DNA of 64,000 bases. Origin: Streptomyces sp. NBC_00523. GTDB lineage: Bacteria; Actinomycetota; Actinomycetes; Streptomycetales; Streptomycetaceae. The notes under the pieces are model-generated. The model was not told the DNA's origin and did not search any database. It saw nothing but the letters and a program-made list of their open reading frames with translations. Made by a program: the position numbers and the translations under genes. Shown here piece after piece: positions 31,754-40,084 of this stretch. Location of the stretch: the NCBI RefSeq assembly GCF_036346615.1, contig NZ_CP107836.1, positions 1,612,001-1,676,000 on the forward strand. Reading direction: 5' to 3'. How positions within the stretch are numbered: the stretch's first letter is position 1; each line of letters opens with the position of its first letter.

Positions 31754-32473
31754 TCAGGCGTTCCGGGCCGCCGCTCCGGGGACCTCGCAGGCCCCCTCGG
31801 CGTCACAGGCCGCCGCGTCGGCGGCGGCGGTCACCGGGCGGTCCTTCCACGCCTGCTCCAGCGCCTGGGCGAAGACCTCGGCGGGCTGGCCGCCGGAGAT
31901 GCCGTAGCGCCGGTCGAACACGAAGAACGGCACCGCGTTGGCGCCCAGCTCGGCCGCCTCCTGCTCGTCGGCGCGCACCTCGTCGGCGTACGCCTTCGGG
32001 TCGGCGAGCACCGCGCGCGCCTCCTCGGCGTCGAGCCCCGCCTCGACGGCCAGGTCCAGCAGGACCGCGTCGTCGAAGACGGACCGCTCCTCGGCGAAGT
32101 TGGCCCGGTAGGCGAGGGTCAGCAGCTCCTCCTGGCGGCCGCGGGCCTTGGCCAGGTGCAGCAGGCGGTGGATGTCGAACGTGCTGCCGTGGTCGCGGCC
32201 CTCGGTGAGGTAGCCGAGCCCTTCGGCCCGGGCGTTGGCGGCGACGTTGGCCTCCATCGAGCGGACCTCGTCGGGGGTGCGCCCGTACTTCCGCGCCAGC
32301 ATGTCGGTGACCAGCTCGGTGTCCGCCTTGGCACGGCCGGGGTCGAGCTCGAAGGAGCGGTGGACCACCTCGACGTCGTCGCGGTGGGCGAAGCCCGCGA
32401 GGCCCTTCTCGAAGCGGGCCTTTCCGACATAGCACCAGGGGCAGGCGATGTCGCTCCAGATCTCGACGCGCAT
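31754..32473 (-). CDS. DsbA family (FrnE-like) thiol oxidoreductase
   Basis: A 239-residue cytoplasmic protein with a thioredoxin fold and helical insert. The redox motif is CPWC near residues 11-14 in IWSDIACPWCYVGKARFEKGL; the cis-Pro loop is seen as GANAVPFFVFDRRYGISGGQP near 190-210. This is the FrnE/HCCA isomerase-like DsbA group, which lacks a signal peptide, so it probably handles small thiols or cytosolic disulfides rather than secreted proteins. Two extra Cys close to the end (ACDAEGACEVPG) may be a further redox pair. The start is the ATG at 32473, after GGAGAGAAG. Confidence 0.9.
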   Translation of the reverse strand: MRVEIWSDIACPWCYVGKARFEKGLAGFAHRDDVEVVHRSFELDPGRAKADTELVTDMLARKYGRTPDEVRSMEANVAANARAEGLGYLTEGRDHGSTFDIHRLLHLAKARGRQEELLTLAYRANFAEERSVFDDAVLLDLAVEAGLDAEEARAVLADPKAYADEVRADEQEAAELGANAVPFFVFDRRYGISGGQPAEVFAQALEQAWKDRPVTAAADAAACDAEGACEVPGAAARNA

Positions 32474-32548
32474 GACTCTTCTTCTCTCCGGACTCATCGA
32501 TGACTGCGGCAGGGGCGGAGGCACCCTCCGCTCCCCGCCCAACGCATG

Positions 32549-32575
32549 GCGGGCCCGGGCCATTCCCGGGCCCGC
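32549..32575 (-). terminator. Hairpin terminator after the GNAT gene
   Basis: Eleven-bp perfect inverted repeat GCGGGCCCGGG (32549-32559) and CCCGGGCCCGC (32565-32575), five-base loop, just past the GNAT stop on the minus strand. Confidence 0.75.
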
Positions 32576-32586
32576 ACCCGGTGTGC

Positions 32587-33075
32587 TCAGCCTCTACCCG
32601 GCGCTTCCCGCACCGCGAGGCGCAGCACCAGATGGTCGCCGTGCCGGGGCGTCTCCGGGTCGGCGACCCAGCCGCAGGCCGAGTAGAACGCCTGGGCGCG
32701 CTTGTTGGGCTCGAAGACCTCCAGCCGGGCCCGCGTCACACCGCGCCGCTGCCAGTCGGCGACGCACGCGAGGTGCAGGGCGCTGCCGACGCCCTCGCGC
32801 CAGTGGGCCGGGGAGACGTGGAGCTGGGTGAGGTACGTCCAGCCGTCGCGCACGGAATGGGCGGCGATGCCGACGAGCGCGCCGTCCTCCTCGGCGACGA
32901 GCACGGTGGCGTCCTCCCGGTCCACCGCGCGGGCCCAGCCCTCCCGGCTCCGGCCGACCTCGGCCGGACCGGCGTACTCCTCCTCGGCGAGATGCCCGCT
33001 GTAGTAGGTGGCCCTGGCCTCGGTGTGCAGGGTGACTATCGCGTCCAGGTCGTCCTGCGTCGCTGTACGGATCAT
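32587..33075 (-). CDS. GNAT family N-acetyltransferase
   Basis: A 162-residue single-domain GNAT protein. MIRTATQDDLDAIVTLHTEA is a typical first strand and helix, YLTQLHVSPAHWREGVGSALHLACV near residues 86-106 carries the acetyl-CoA binding loop (WREGVGSAL replacing the usual R/QxxGxG/A), and LEVFEPNKRAQAFYSACGWV is the C-terminal acceptor-side motif. The substrate is unknown. The start lies about 40 bases after the end of the peptidase S51 gene, so the two may share a transcript. Confidence 0.9.
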   Translation of the reverse strand: MIRTATQDDLDAIVTLHTEARATYYSGHLAEEEYAGPAEVGRSREGWARAVDREDATVLVAEEDGALVGIAAHSVRDGWTYLTQLHVSPAHWREGVGSALHLACVADWQRRGVTRARLEVFEPNKRAQAFYSACGWVADPETPRHGDHLVLRLAVREAPGRG

Positions 33076-33112
33076 GGTGGGGAGGACGTACGGGCCGGGG
33101 CTCCGGTTCCGG

Positions 33113-33841
33113 TCAGAGGCCGAACCGCTCCCCCGCCCGCAGCGCCCGCACGACGACGGCCCCGGGCTCGTCCGCGCGCCGGACGAGGCGCACCTGCCCC
33201 GTCCCGGCCACCGTCGCCCGGCCGTCGGGCGCGACGGACAGCGTGGTGTTCTCGTCCAGGGCGAAGCCGCGTTCCGCGTCGCCCCGGGCCACCGCCGCGA
33301 CGAGCCGGCCGAGCGTCCCCCAGGCGGAGGCGTGCACGTCGACGGTGTACGGGACGAGTCCCAGGCCGGTGCGGACCTCGATCTCCTCCAGGTCCTCCGC
33401 CGCGTCGTCCGGGCAGACCGGGACGCCCCGGTCCAGCCATCCCCCGACGAGCGCGTGATCCGCGGCGACGACGGCGCCGGCGGAGAAGCCCGCGTACGGC
33501 AGTCCGCGCTCCGCGACGGCCCGGGCCACGGCCTCGCGCGCGGGACCGAGGGCGGCCTGATAGGCAGGCGTCAGTCCACCGCCGACCAGCAGTCCGTCAA
33601 GGCCGGCCAGCGCCCCTGGGTCGAACACGCCGCCCTCCGGGACCAGGAGGGGGACCGGCCGGACGCCCGGTGCGACCCGGCGCAGCGCGGTGGCCCAGCG
33701 GGCGAACTGCTCGTGGCCGTCGCCCTCGTCGACGAGCAGGCAGCCCACGAGGCCCTCGTCCCCGGCCTCGGCGAGGAAGGGGCCGTGGACGAGCGGCGCG
33801 GCCTCCTCGTCCCAGCCACCACCGATCAGATGCACACCCAT
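33113..33841 (-). CDS. Peptidase S51-like (peptidase E/cyanophycinase fold) protein
   Basis: A 242-residue class I glutamine-amidotransferase-like protein. It opens MGVHLIGGGWDEEAAPL, has LLVGGGLTPAYQAAL (the GGG-N/T loop of peptidase E) near residue 88, and the nucleophile elbow YAGFSAGAVVAADHALVGG near 117 with the catalytic Ser. RGFALDENTTLSV near 197 matches the family end. Peptidase E cleaves Asp-X dipeptides and cyanophycinase cleaves beta-linked Asp-Arg; this protein could be either or a relative. It is soluble, with no signal peptide. It probably leads a two-gene transcript with the GNAT gene. Confidence 0.83.
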   Translation of the reverse strand: MGVHLIGGGWDEEAAPLVHGPFLAEAGDEGLVGCLLVDEGDGHEQFARWATALRRVAPGVRPVPLLVPEGGVFDPGALAGLDGLLVGGGLTPAYQAALGPAREAVARAVAERGLPYAGFSAGAVVAADHALVGGWLDRGVPVCPDDAAEDLEEIEVRTGLGLVPYTVDVHASAWGTLGRLVAAVARGDAERGFALDENTTLSVAPDGRATVAGTGQVRLVRRADEPGAVVVRALRAGERFGL

Positions 33842-33903
33842 GACGCTCTCCGCCCCGTTTCCGGCCCGGCTCCCGGACCGTCGGGCAGGCTCTCACGGAC
33901 GGG

Positions 33904-33942
33904 CGGCGGGCGGCAGGGAATTACCGCGCGTGCCGCCCGCCG
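33904..33942 (-). terminator. Hairpin terminator after the DUF1349 gene
   Basis: Twelve-bp perfect inverted repeat CGGCGGGCGGCA (33904-33915) and TGCCGCCCGCCG (33931-33942) with a 15-base loop, 14 bases past the stop codon of the aldehyde dehydrogenase/DUF1349 operon. Confidence 0.7.
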
Positions 33943-33955
33943 CGTGCCGGGTCCG

Positions 33956-34561
33956 TCAGCTGCCGTCGCGGAGGTCCGCCAGGCCCTCCTCCCGGAAGGC
34001 GATCCGGTCGAAGGTCACCTCGCAGCCCTCGCCCGTGGGTGACTGGGCGAGGAAGCCGACGGACGCGGTGGCCGCCTGCTCCGGGGTGCCCAGGGTGAAG
34101 ACGCGGACGAAGGTCCACTTCTCGCCGTCGGCCGAGGCGTGGAAGGCGAAGGCGTGTCCCGTACGGCTCAGGCGCAGCCAGTGGGTGTCGCCGTCCACGA
34201 CGGAGGAGTTGACGTCGTCCGAGTGGCCCCGGGTGACCACCGTGCAGATGGTCGGGCGCTCCGGGGACAGCTCCAGGCAGAGCTTGGCCCACTCCCGGTC
34301 GCCGGTGTGGAGGTAGAGCACGCCCGCGTCGAAGGCGGCGGCGAAGCCCACCTTCACCCGGGCGACGAGCTGGAAGTCGCCCGCCGGGGCGGCGCCGAGG
34401 AGCCGGGGCGCGTCGCTCGCCGGTTCCAGGCCGTCGCCGCCCGGCGGGACGAAGCGGTCCTGGCGGGCGCCGGCGCGGCCGGTGAGCGTGCCGTTCTCGT
34501 ACGTCCAGCCGCCCTCGGGGCCGTACGGCCGGAGCGCGAAGGGGAGTTCGGGGAGGTTCAT
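33956..34561 (-). CDS. DUF1349 domain protein (concanavalin-like fold)
   Basis: A 201-residue beta-rich protein: FALRPYGPEGGWTYENGTLTGRAG, DFQLVARVKVGFAAAFDAGVLYLH, REWAKLCLELSPERPTICTVVTRGHSDD and THWLRLSRTGHAFAFHASADGEKW. These are the conserved strands of the DUF1349 jelly-roll fold, related to sugar-binding lectin-like domains. It has no signal peptide. Its ATG overlaps the aldehyde dehydrogenase stop (ATGA), so it is co-translated with that gene. A sugar-processing or sugar-binding role is likely but unproven. Confidence 0.88.
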   Translation of the reverse strand: MNLPELPFALRPYGPEGGWTYENGTLTGRAGARQDRFVPPGGDGLEPASDAPRLLGAAPAGDFQLVARVKVGFAAAFDAGVLYLHTGDREWAKLCLELSPERPTICTVVTRGHSDDVNSSVVDGDTHWLRLSRTGHAFAFHASADGEKWTFVRVFTLGTPEQAATASVGFLAQSPTGEGCEVTFDRIAFREEGLADLRDGS

Positions 34562-36078
34562 GCGGGTCGTCCGTCCACGCGGCGGGGCAGGCCCAGCGGG
34601 TTGTCCTCGCGCAGCTCCGGCGGGAGGAGCGCTTCGGGGGTGGTCTGGTAGCTGACCGGGCGCAGCCAGCGCTCGATGGCGGTGGCGCCGACCGAGGTGG
34701 AGGTGGAGGTGGTGGCCGGGTAGGGGCCGCCGTGGTGCTGGGCGGGCGCGACGGCGACGCCGGTCGGCCAGCCGTTGACGAGGACCCGCCCGGCGAGCGG
34801 GGTGAGGGCGGCGAGGAGGTCCGCCGCGGCGCCCCCGGCCTCCTCGGTGGCGATGTGGAGGGTGGCGGTGAGGTTGCCCGGGAGGCGGGACAGGACGGCG
34901 GTGATCTCGTCCTCGGAGGTGTAGCGGGCGACGACGGTGACGGGGCCGAAGCACTCCTCCAGGAGCGCGTCGTGCGGGCCCTCGGCGGTGAGCTCACGGG
35001 CCGGGACGGTCAGGAAGCCGGCCGCGACGGTGTGCTCGCCGCCCGCGCCGGGGGTGACGGGCGCCTCGACCCCGGGGAGCGCGGCGCGCTCGGTGACCCC
35101 GGCGAGGAAGGCGTCGCGCATGCGGTGGTCGAGGAGGACCCCGGCCTCGGTGTCGCTGACGGCCTCGGTGAGCGCCTTGAGGAGGCGGTCGCCGCCCGCA
35201 CCCTCGGGGACCAGGACGAATCCGGGCTTGGTGCAGAACTGTCCGGCGCCCATGGTCATCGAGCCGGCCAGGCCCGCGCCGATCTCCTCGCCGCGCTCGG
35301 CGGCGGCGGCCCCGGTGACGACGACGGGGTTGAGGGAGCCCAGCTCGCCGTGGAAGGGGATGGGCGCGGGGCGGGCGGCGGCCGCGTCGAACAGGGCGCG
35401 CCCGCCGCGCACCGAGCCGGTGAATCCGGCGGCGGCGACGAGCGGGTGCCGGACGAGGGCGACGCCCGCCTCGAAGCCGTGGACGAGGGTGACGACGTCC
35501 TCGGGCAGCCCGGTGCGCGCGGCGGCCCGGCGCAGGACCGAGGCGCAGAGCTCGGAGGTCGCCGGGTGGTCCGGGTGGGCCTTGACGACGACGGGGCAGC
35601 CGGCCGCGAGGGCGCTGGCGGTGTCGCCGCCGGGGACGGAGAAGGCGAGCGGGAAGTTGCTGGCCGCGTAGACCGCGACGACGCCGAGCGGGATCTTGTA
35701 GCGGCGCAGGTCGGGCCAGGGCGGGGTGCGGGTGGCGTCCGCGTGGTCGATGTGGATGTCGAGGAAGGCGCCCTCGTCCACGACCTCCGCGAAGGCCCGC
35801 AACTGGGCCGCGGTGCGCGCGAGTTCGCCGGTCAACCGGGCCGGGCCGAGGGCCGTCTCGGCGTCGGCGGCCTCGATGACGTGGTCCCCGGCCTCGGTGA
35901 GCAGTTCGGCGGCCGTGCGCAGGAACGCGGCGCGCATGGTGCGGTCGGCGAGGGAGCCGCGTACCGCGTGGGCGGCGCGGACCGCGCGGTCGACCTCCTC
36001 CGCTGTGGCCTCCACCGCAACCTGCTCGCGCGGGTTCCCGGTGCGGGGGTCGACGCTCCAGACTGGTGCTGCTGCCAC
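34558..36078 (-). CDS. NADP-type aldehyde dehydrogenase, probable 2-oxoglutarate semialdehyde dehydrogenase
   Basis: A 506-residue ALDH. Motifs: YAASNFPLAFSVPGGDTASALAAG near residues 143-166, FTGSVRGGRALFDAAAARPAPIPFHGELGSLNP with the catalytic Glu region near 230-262, and GAGQFCTKPGFVLVP with the nucleophile Cys near 286. The FCTKPG form is typical of 2,5-dioxovalerate dehydrogenases, which oxidise 2-oxoglutarate semialdehyde, the common end of oxidative pentose and uronate pathways. That fits the dehydratases at 53-60 kb. The GTG at 36078 follows AAGGAA; a longer N-terminus is possible. It diverges from the iclR gene over a palindrome. Confidence 0.9.
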   Translation of the reverse strand: MAAAPVWSVDPRTGNPREQVAVEATAEEVDRAVRAAHAVRGSLADRTMRAAFLRTAAELLTEAGDHVIEAADAETALGPARLTGELARTAAQLRAFAEVVDEGAFLDIHIDHADATRTPPWPDLRRYKIPLGVVAVYAASNFPLAFSVPGGDTASALAAGCPVVVKAHPDHPATSELCASVLRRAAARTGLPEDVVTLVHGFEAGVALVRHPLVAAAGFTGSVRGGRALFDAAAARPAPIPFHGELGSLNPVVVTGAAAAERGEEIGAGLAGSMTMGAGQFCTKPGFVLVPEGAGGDRLLKALTEAVSDTEAGVLLDHRMRDAFLAGVTERAALPGVEAPVTPGAGGEHTVAAGFLTVPARELTAEGPHDALLEECFGPVTVVARYTSEDEITAVLSRLPGNLTATLHIATEEAGGAAADLLAALTPLAGRVLVNGWPTGVAVAPAQHHGGPYPATTSTSTSVGATAIERWLRPVSYQTTPEALLPPELREDNPLGLPRRVDGRPA

Positions 36079-36129
36079 CGTGTTTCCTTCCGCTCCACTG
36101 CCGCACATCAGAAGTCGTCCGGTATAAGC

Positions 36130-36147
36130 TGTTCGGTATTCTGAACA
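36130..36147. promoter_or_regulatory. IclR-type operator between the aldehyde dehydrogenase and iclR genes
   Basis: The 18-bp sequence TGTTCGGTATTCTGAACA is a near palindrome in the middle of the divergent spacer; the outer arms extend to GCTGTTC...GAACAGC (36128-36149). On the minus strand a TATACC box lies just next to it, so binding would cover the aldehyde dehydrogenase promoter. It matches 16 of 18 bases of the site at 53311-53328 in front of the importer operon. Confidence 0.7.
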
Positions 36148-36245
36148 GCGTTCCTGAACGTGAATGTGAAGCGACTCTATTTCCGGGCGTTCGGTGTTGG
36201 CAAGAAGTCGCAGGGTTTCGTCGGCGGGGTGAAAGGGGCAGGGCG

Positions 36246-37016
36246 ATGTCGGTTCCCGAGTCGGGTGGGGCGCAGGTCAAGTCCGCGGTACGGACGGTCG
36301 AACTGCTGGAGTACTTCGCGGGACGGCCCGGCATGCACTCGCTCGCCGCGGTCCAGGAGGCCGTCGGCTACCCGAAGTCCAGCCTCTACATGCTGCTGCG
36401 CACCCTGGTGGAGCTGGGCTGGGTGGAGACCGACGCGACGGGGACGCGGTACGGGATCGGCGTACGGGCCCTGCTGGTCGGCACCTCGTACATCGACGGC
36501 GACGAGGTCGTCGCCGCGGCCCGGCCCACGCTCGACCGGCTCTCCGACGACACCACGGAGACCATCCACCTGGCCCGGCTCGACGGCACCAACGTGGTCT
36601 ACCTCGCCACCCGCCAGTCCCAGCACTATCTGCGCCCCTTCACCCGCGTCGGCCGCCGGCTGCCCGCGCACTCCACCTCGCTCGGCAAGGCGCTGCTCGC
36701 CACCTACAGCGACGAGCAGGTCCGCAAGATGCTGCCCGAGACGCTGCCCGCGCTCACCGAACACACCCTGACGGACCGGGAGAAGCTCATCGAGGAGCTG
36801 CACCAGATCCGTGAGCAGGGGTACGCGGTGGACCGCGAGGAGAACACCCTGGGTCTGCGCTGCTTCGGCGTCGCCGTCCCGTACCGCACCCCGGCCCGGG
36901 ACGCCATCAGCTGCTCGGTGCCGGTCGCCAGGCTCACGCCCGCGCACGAACAGACGGTCAAGGACGCGCTGTTCGACGCGCGCGACCGACTGACGCTCGC
37001 CACCCGCAGGCTCTGA
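36246..37016 (+). CDS. IclR family transcriptional regulator
   Basis: A 256-residue regulator. The N-terminal winged helix runs from SAVRTVELLEYFAGRPG to LYMLLRTLVELGWVETDATGTRYGIG (about residues 13-75), and the C-terminal IclR effector domain contains ETIHLARLDGTNVVYLATRQS, AHSTSLGKALLA and GLRCFGVAVPYRTPARDAISCSVP, with the Cys typical of effector pockets. IclR proteins often sense sugar acids or aromatic acids. It diverges from the aldehyde dehydrogenase gene over a palindrome also found before the sugar importer operon, so it is the likely regulator of both. The ATG at 36246 gives standard length. Confidence 0.93.
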   Translation: MSVPESGGAQVKSAVRTVELLEYFAGRPGMHSLAAVQEAVGYPKSSLYMLLRTLVELGWVETDATGTRYGIGVRALLVGTSYIDGDEVVAAARPTLDRLSDDTTETIHLARLDGTNVVYLATRQSQHYLRPFTRVGRRLPAHSTSLGKALLATYSDEQVRKMLPETLPALTEHTLTDREKLIEELHQIREQGYAVDREENTLGLRCFGVAVPYRTPARDAISCSVPVARLTPAHEQTVKDALFDARDRLTLATRRL

Positions 37017-37024
37017 GCCCCCGG

Positions 37025-37052
37025 TCCGCCTCCCCCGCGCGGCGGAGGCGGA
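37025..37052 (+). terminator. Hairpin terminator after iclR
   Basis: Nine-bp perfect inverted repeat TCCGCCTCC (37025-37033) and GGAGGCGGA (37044-37052), ten-base loop, eight bases past the iclR stop. Confidence 0.7.
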
Positions 37053-37103
37053 TCGTCATCGGGCAGGACGTGCGGGGGTGTGCCGCCCGGCAGCGTGGGG
37101 GCC

Positions 37104-38069
37104 ATGACAACCGTCTCCGCCCGCACCGCGCTGCGTACCGTCGCCATCGTCTCCTGCCTGCCCTACATCACGCTCAAGATCGCCTGGGTGGCGGGCAGCC
37201 GCGTCGGGATCCCGGACGGCAGTGAGCTGCTGGACCACCGCGCCCGGATGGCCGTCGCCAACGGCGGTTCGGTGCTGATGGACGGCGTGGTGGTGGTCCT
37301 GGCCCTGCTGCTCACCCGGCCCTGGGGGCTGCGGGTGCCCGCGTGGCTGCCGGCGCTACCGATGTGGACGGCGACCGGGCTGCTGCTGCCGATCATGACC
37401 GGCTACCCGGCGCAGCTGCTGGCCCGGGCGCTGGGCGGCGACACCGGCGGCGCGGAGGCCGCGGGCCGGCCGTTCCTGCGCGAGTGGGTGTTCGGCGTCG
37501 TCTACGGCGGCTTCATCCTCCAGGGCCTGTCGCTGGGCGCGCTGTTCGTGCTGTACGCCCGTGACCGCTGGGGCCACCTGTGGCGGGGCACCCTGGGCGA
37601 GCTGCCCGCGAGCCCGACCACCCCCGCCCTGCGGGCCGCCGCCGTCGCCGCGTCGCTGCTCGCCCTGGCGCCCGGCACCGCGCATCTGCTCTGGGCGGCG
37701 GGCTCGACGGCCGGCCTCACCCCGGACCGGGTGGCCGGGCGGGACAGCGGCTTCCACGTGCTGGAGGCGGTGTACGTGCTGTGGATCGCGGTGGCCGTGG
37801 CCGGGGTCCTGCTGCTGGCCTTCCGCCGGTCCGCACTGCCGCTGCGGGTGCCGCTCGCGCTGGCGTGGGGCGGGTCCGGGGCGACGGCCTGCTGGGGCGG
37901 CTGGCTCTGCCTGGCCGCGCTGGGCTCGGCCGGGGAGGGCGCGGAAACGGCCACGCCCGGCATGGTGCTCACCTACGCTGTGCAGATGCTGGTCGGAACG
38001 CTGGTGGTGACCCTCGGCGCGTACTTCCTCGCGGAACGCGCGGCCGGGACGCGAGGCGCCCCGGCATGA
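37104..38069 (+). CDS. Multi-pass membrane protein, first gene of a two-component operon
   Basis: A 321-residue protein with about eight hydrophobic segments (for example residues 8-30, 55-72, 80-100, 130-155, 180-200, 225-245) and no recognisable domain. The ATG at 37104 begins MTTVSARTALRTV. Its stop overlaps the ATG of the histidine kinase gene (ATGA), and the response regulator follows with another overlap. That organisation suggests it works with the kinase, perhaps as the membrane partner or the system's target, but no motif confirms this. Confidence 0.8.
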   Translation: MTTVSARTALRTVAIVSCLPYITLKIAWVAGSRVGIPDGSELLDHRARMAVANGGSVLMDGVVVVLALLLTRPWGLRVPAWLPALPMWTATGLLLPIMTGYPAQLLARALGGDTGGAEAAGRPFLREWVFGVVYGGFILQGLSLGALFVLYARDRWGHLWRGTLGELPASPTTPALRAAAVAASLLALAPGTAHLLWAAGSTAGLTPDRVAGRDSGFHVLEAVYVLWIAVAVAGVLLLAFRRSALPLRVPLALAWGGSGATACWGGWLCLAALGSAGEGAETATPGMVLTYAVQMLVGTLVVTLGAYFLAERAAGTRGAPA

Positions 38070-39328
38070 CCCCGCTGATAGCCCGGCTGGCGGGCCGCCG
38101 TGCCCGGCTGCGGTGGCTGCATCTGATCATCGGCGGCGCCCTGCTGATGCCGTACTTCCTGGTCGGCACGGTGGCCGTCGGCTTGTACGCGCCCGGCGTC
38201 AACCCCTTCACCTCGCTCCCCGCCCAGCTCGCCGCCTTCGGCGTTGCCCTGCCAATGGCCGCCGTCACCGCGCTGCTCCCCACCGCCCGGCCGCTCTCGG
38301 TGGCCGCTGCCCGCGCCCTGTGCGGGCTCGCCCCGGACCGGCCGCTCGCGGACGGGCCCGCCGCCTCCCGCCAGGCGCGGGCGCGCTCGGCCGCCTGGTT
38401 CACGCTGCACGTGGGGCTCGGCGGGATCATCAGCGGGATGACACTGGCACTCGTCCCGTTCGCGGTCTGCGTGGCGGCGCTGCCGTTCGTCCCGGCCCTG
38501 CGCGAATCAGCCCTGGACGCCCGCCCGGCCCTGGACCACACCTGGGTCCTGGCCGTCGCGCCCCCGGCCGGGGCGGCCATGCTCGTCGCGCTGGCCGGGT
38601 GCGCGGCGGCGGCCGGGGCGCTGCTCGCGAACCGGGCGCCCGTGCTGCTCGGCCCCACCCCGGACGACCGGCTGGCCGCCGCCGAGCGCCGGGCCGCCGA
38701 ACTGGCCGTGCGCAACCGGCTCGCCCGGGAGCTGCACGACTCGGTGGGCCACGCGCTGAGCGCCGTCACCCTCCAGGCGGGGGCCGCCCGCCGGGTCCTG
38801 GACAGCGACCCCGGGTTCGTCCGGGAGGCGCTCGCCGCGATCGAGGAGACCACGCGGCGCACGGTCGGCGAACTCGACGCGGTCCTCGGCCTGTTGCGGC
38901 AGGACGGCGACGGGTCCGACGCGCTCGCGGGCCCCGGGCTCGACGCGCTCGGCGGGCTGCTCGCCCGGTGCGGGGTGCCCGTGCGCTACGAGGCCGACGG
39001 CGACCCGGGCGCGGTGCCCGGACCCGTCTCGGCCGAGGCGTACCGGATCGTGCAGGAGGGCCTGAGCAACGCACTGCGGCACGGCGTCCCCGGCTCGCCG
39101 GTCCGGCTGCGCGTGGGCGTCGGCCCCCGCGAGCTGACGCTCGTCCTGGACAGCGCGCTCCCGCCCCGGCCCCCGGTCGCCCGCCCCGGCGGCGGACGCG
39201 GCCTGACCGGCGTCAAGGAGCGCGCCCTGCTGCTCGGCGGCGCCACCGAGGCCGGGCCGCGCGACGACGGCGTGTGGCGGCTGGCCGCCCGCCTGCCCCT
39301 GCACGCCCCCGCGAAGGAGCCCCGATGA
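38066..39328 (+). CDS. Sensor histidine kinase (HisKA_3 / NarL type)
   Basis: A 420-residue membrane kinase. Residues 1-190 contain four or five membrane segments (around 20-40, 55-75, 110-140 and 160-185) that form the sensor. The HisKA_3 phosphoacceptor is RNRLARELHDSVGHALSAV near residues 215-233. The ATP-binding part has AYRIVQEGLSNALRHG (N box) and GGGRGLTGVKERALLLGG (G box). It overlaps the preceding membrane gene and the following response regulator, forming a three-gene unit. The signal is unknown. Confidence 0.92.
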   Translation: MTPLIARLAGRRARLRWLHLIIGGALLMPYFLVGTVAVGLYAPGVNPFTSLPAQLAAFGVALPMAAVTALLPTARPLSVAAARALCGLAPDRPLADGPAASRQARARSAAWFTLHVGLGGIISGMTLALVPFAVCVAALPFVPALRESALDARPALDHTWVLAVAPPAGAAMLVALAGCAAAAGALLANRAPVLLGPTPDDRLAAAERRAAELAVRNRLARELHDSVGHALSAVTLQAGAARRVLDSDPGFVREALAAIEETTRRTVGELDAVLGLLRQDGDGSDALAGPGLDALGGLLARCGVPVRYEADGDPGAVPGPVSAEAYRIVQEGLSNALRHGVPGSPVRLRVGVGPRELTLVLDSALPPRPPVARPGGGRGLTGVKERALLLGGATEAGPRDDGVWRLAARLPLHAPAKEPR

Positions 39329-39984
39329 GCAGGCCGGTCCGGATCGTCCTCGCCGACGACGAACGCATGGTGCGCACCGCGCTGCGGGCCATCCTGGACG
39401 CCGAGGACGGCCTGGAGGTCGTCGGCGAGGCGGCCACCGGCGCCGAGGCGGTCTCCGTGGTGCGGGCGCTGCGGCCCGACGTGGTGCTGATGGATGTGCG
39501 GATGCCCGAGACGGACGGCATCCGGGCCACCGAGCAGATCCTCGCCACGCTGGACCCGGCCCCGCGCGTCCTGGTCGTCACCACCTTCGAGCACGACGCC
39601 TACGTGTACGAGGCGCTGCGCGCCGGGGCGGCGGGTTTCCTGCTGAAGCGGGCGGCGGCCGAGGAGCTGGTGCAGGCGGTCCGGCTGGTGGCGTGCGGCG
39701 ACTCGCTGCTCTTCCCGTCCGCCGTGCGGCAGCTCGCCGCCGCGTACGGGACGCCCGCACCGGCCCCCGCCCCGCCGTGGGCCGCGCGGCTCACCGAGCG
39801 GGAGGCCCAGGTGCTGCGGCTGATCGCGGCGGGGCTGACGAACGCGGAGATCGCGGACCGGCTGGCGGTGGGCGCGGCGACGGCCAAGACGCATGTGGCG
39901 GCGGTCCTCGCGAAGACCGGGGCCCGGGACCGTACCCAGGCGGTCATCACGGCGTACGAGTCGGGGTTCATCACGCCGGGCTGA
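39325..39984 (+). CDS. NarL/FixJ family response regulator
   Basis: A 219-residue regulator with a receiver domain (LADDERMVRTALRAIL; phosphoacceptor Asp57 in VVLMDVRMPETDGI; conserved Thr and Lys in VVTTFEHDAYVYEALRAGAAGFLLKRA) and a LuxR-type helix-turn-helix (LTEREAQVLRLIAAGLTNAEIADRLAVGAATAKTHVAAVLAKTG) at the C-terminus. Its ATG overlaps the kinase stop codon, so the two form a pair. Targets are not visible; self-regulation or control of the neighbouring membrane gene is usual for such systems. Confidence 0.94.
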   Translation: MSRPVRIVLADDERMVRTALRAILDAEDGLEVVGEAATGAEAVSVVRALRPDVVLMDVRMPETDGIRATEQILATLDPAPRVLVVTTFEHDAYVYEALRAGAAGFLLKRAAAEELVQAVRLVACGDSLLFPSAVRQLAAAYGTPAPAPAPPWAARLTEREAQVLRLIAAGLTNAEIADRLAVGAATAKTHVAAVLAKTGARDRTQAVITAYESGFITPG

Positions 39985-40084
39985 GCCCGTACGGCCGTGC
40001 ACGCCGTGGTCACCGTATGAGGAATCGGTGAGAAGTGGCACAACCGGGAACGACCCGCCCGGTCCCACTCGTCCACCGAGCGGG

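Noticed and set aside
33921..34997. Second long minus-strand frame across the DUF1349 gene
   Set aside because: The translation is Pro/Arg/Ser-rich noise; the DUF1349 motifs are in the other frame with an ATGA overlap.
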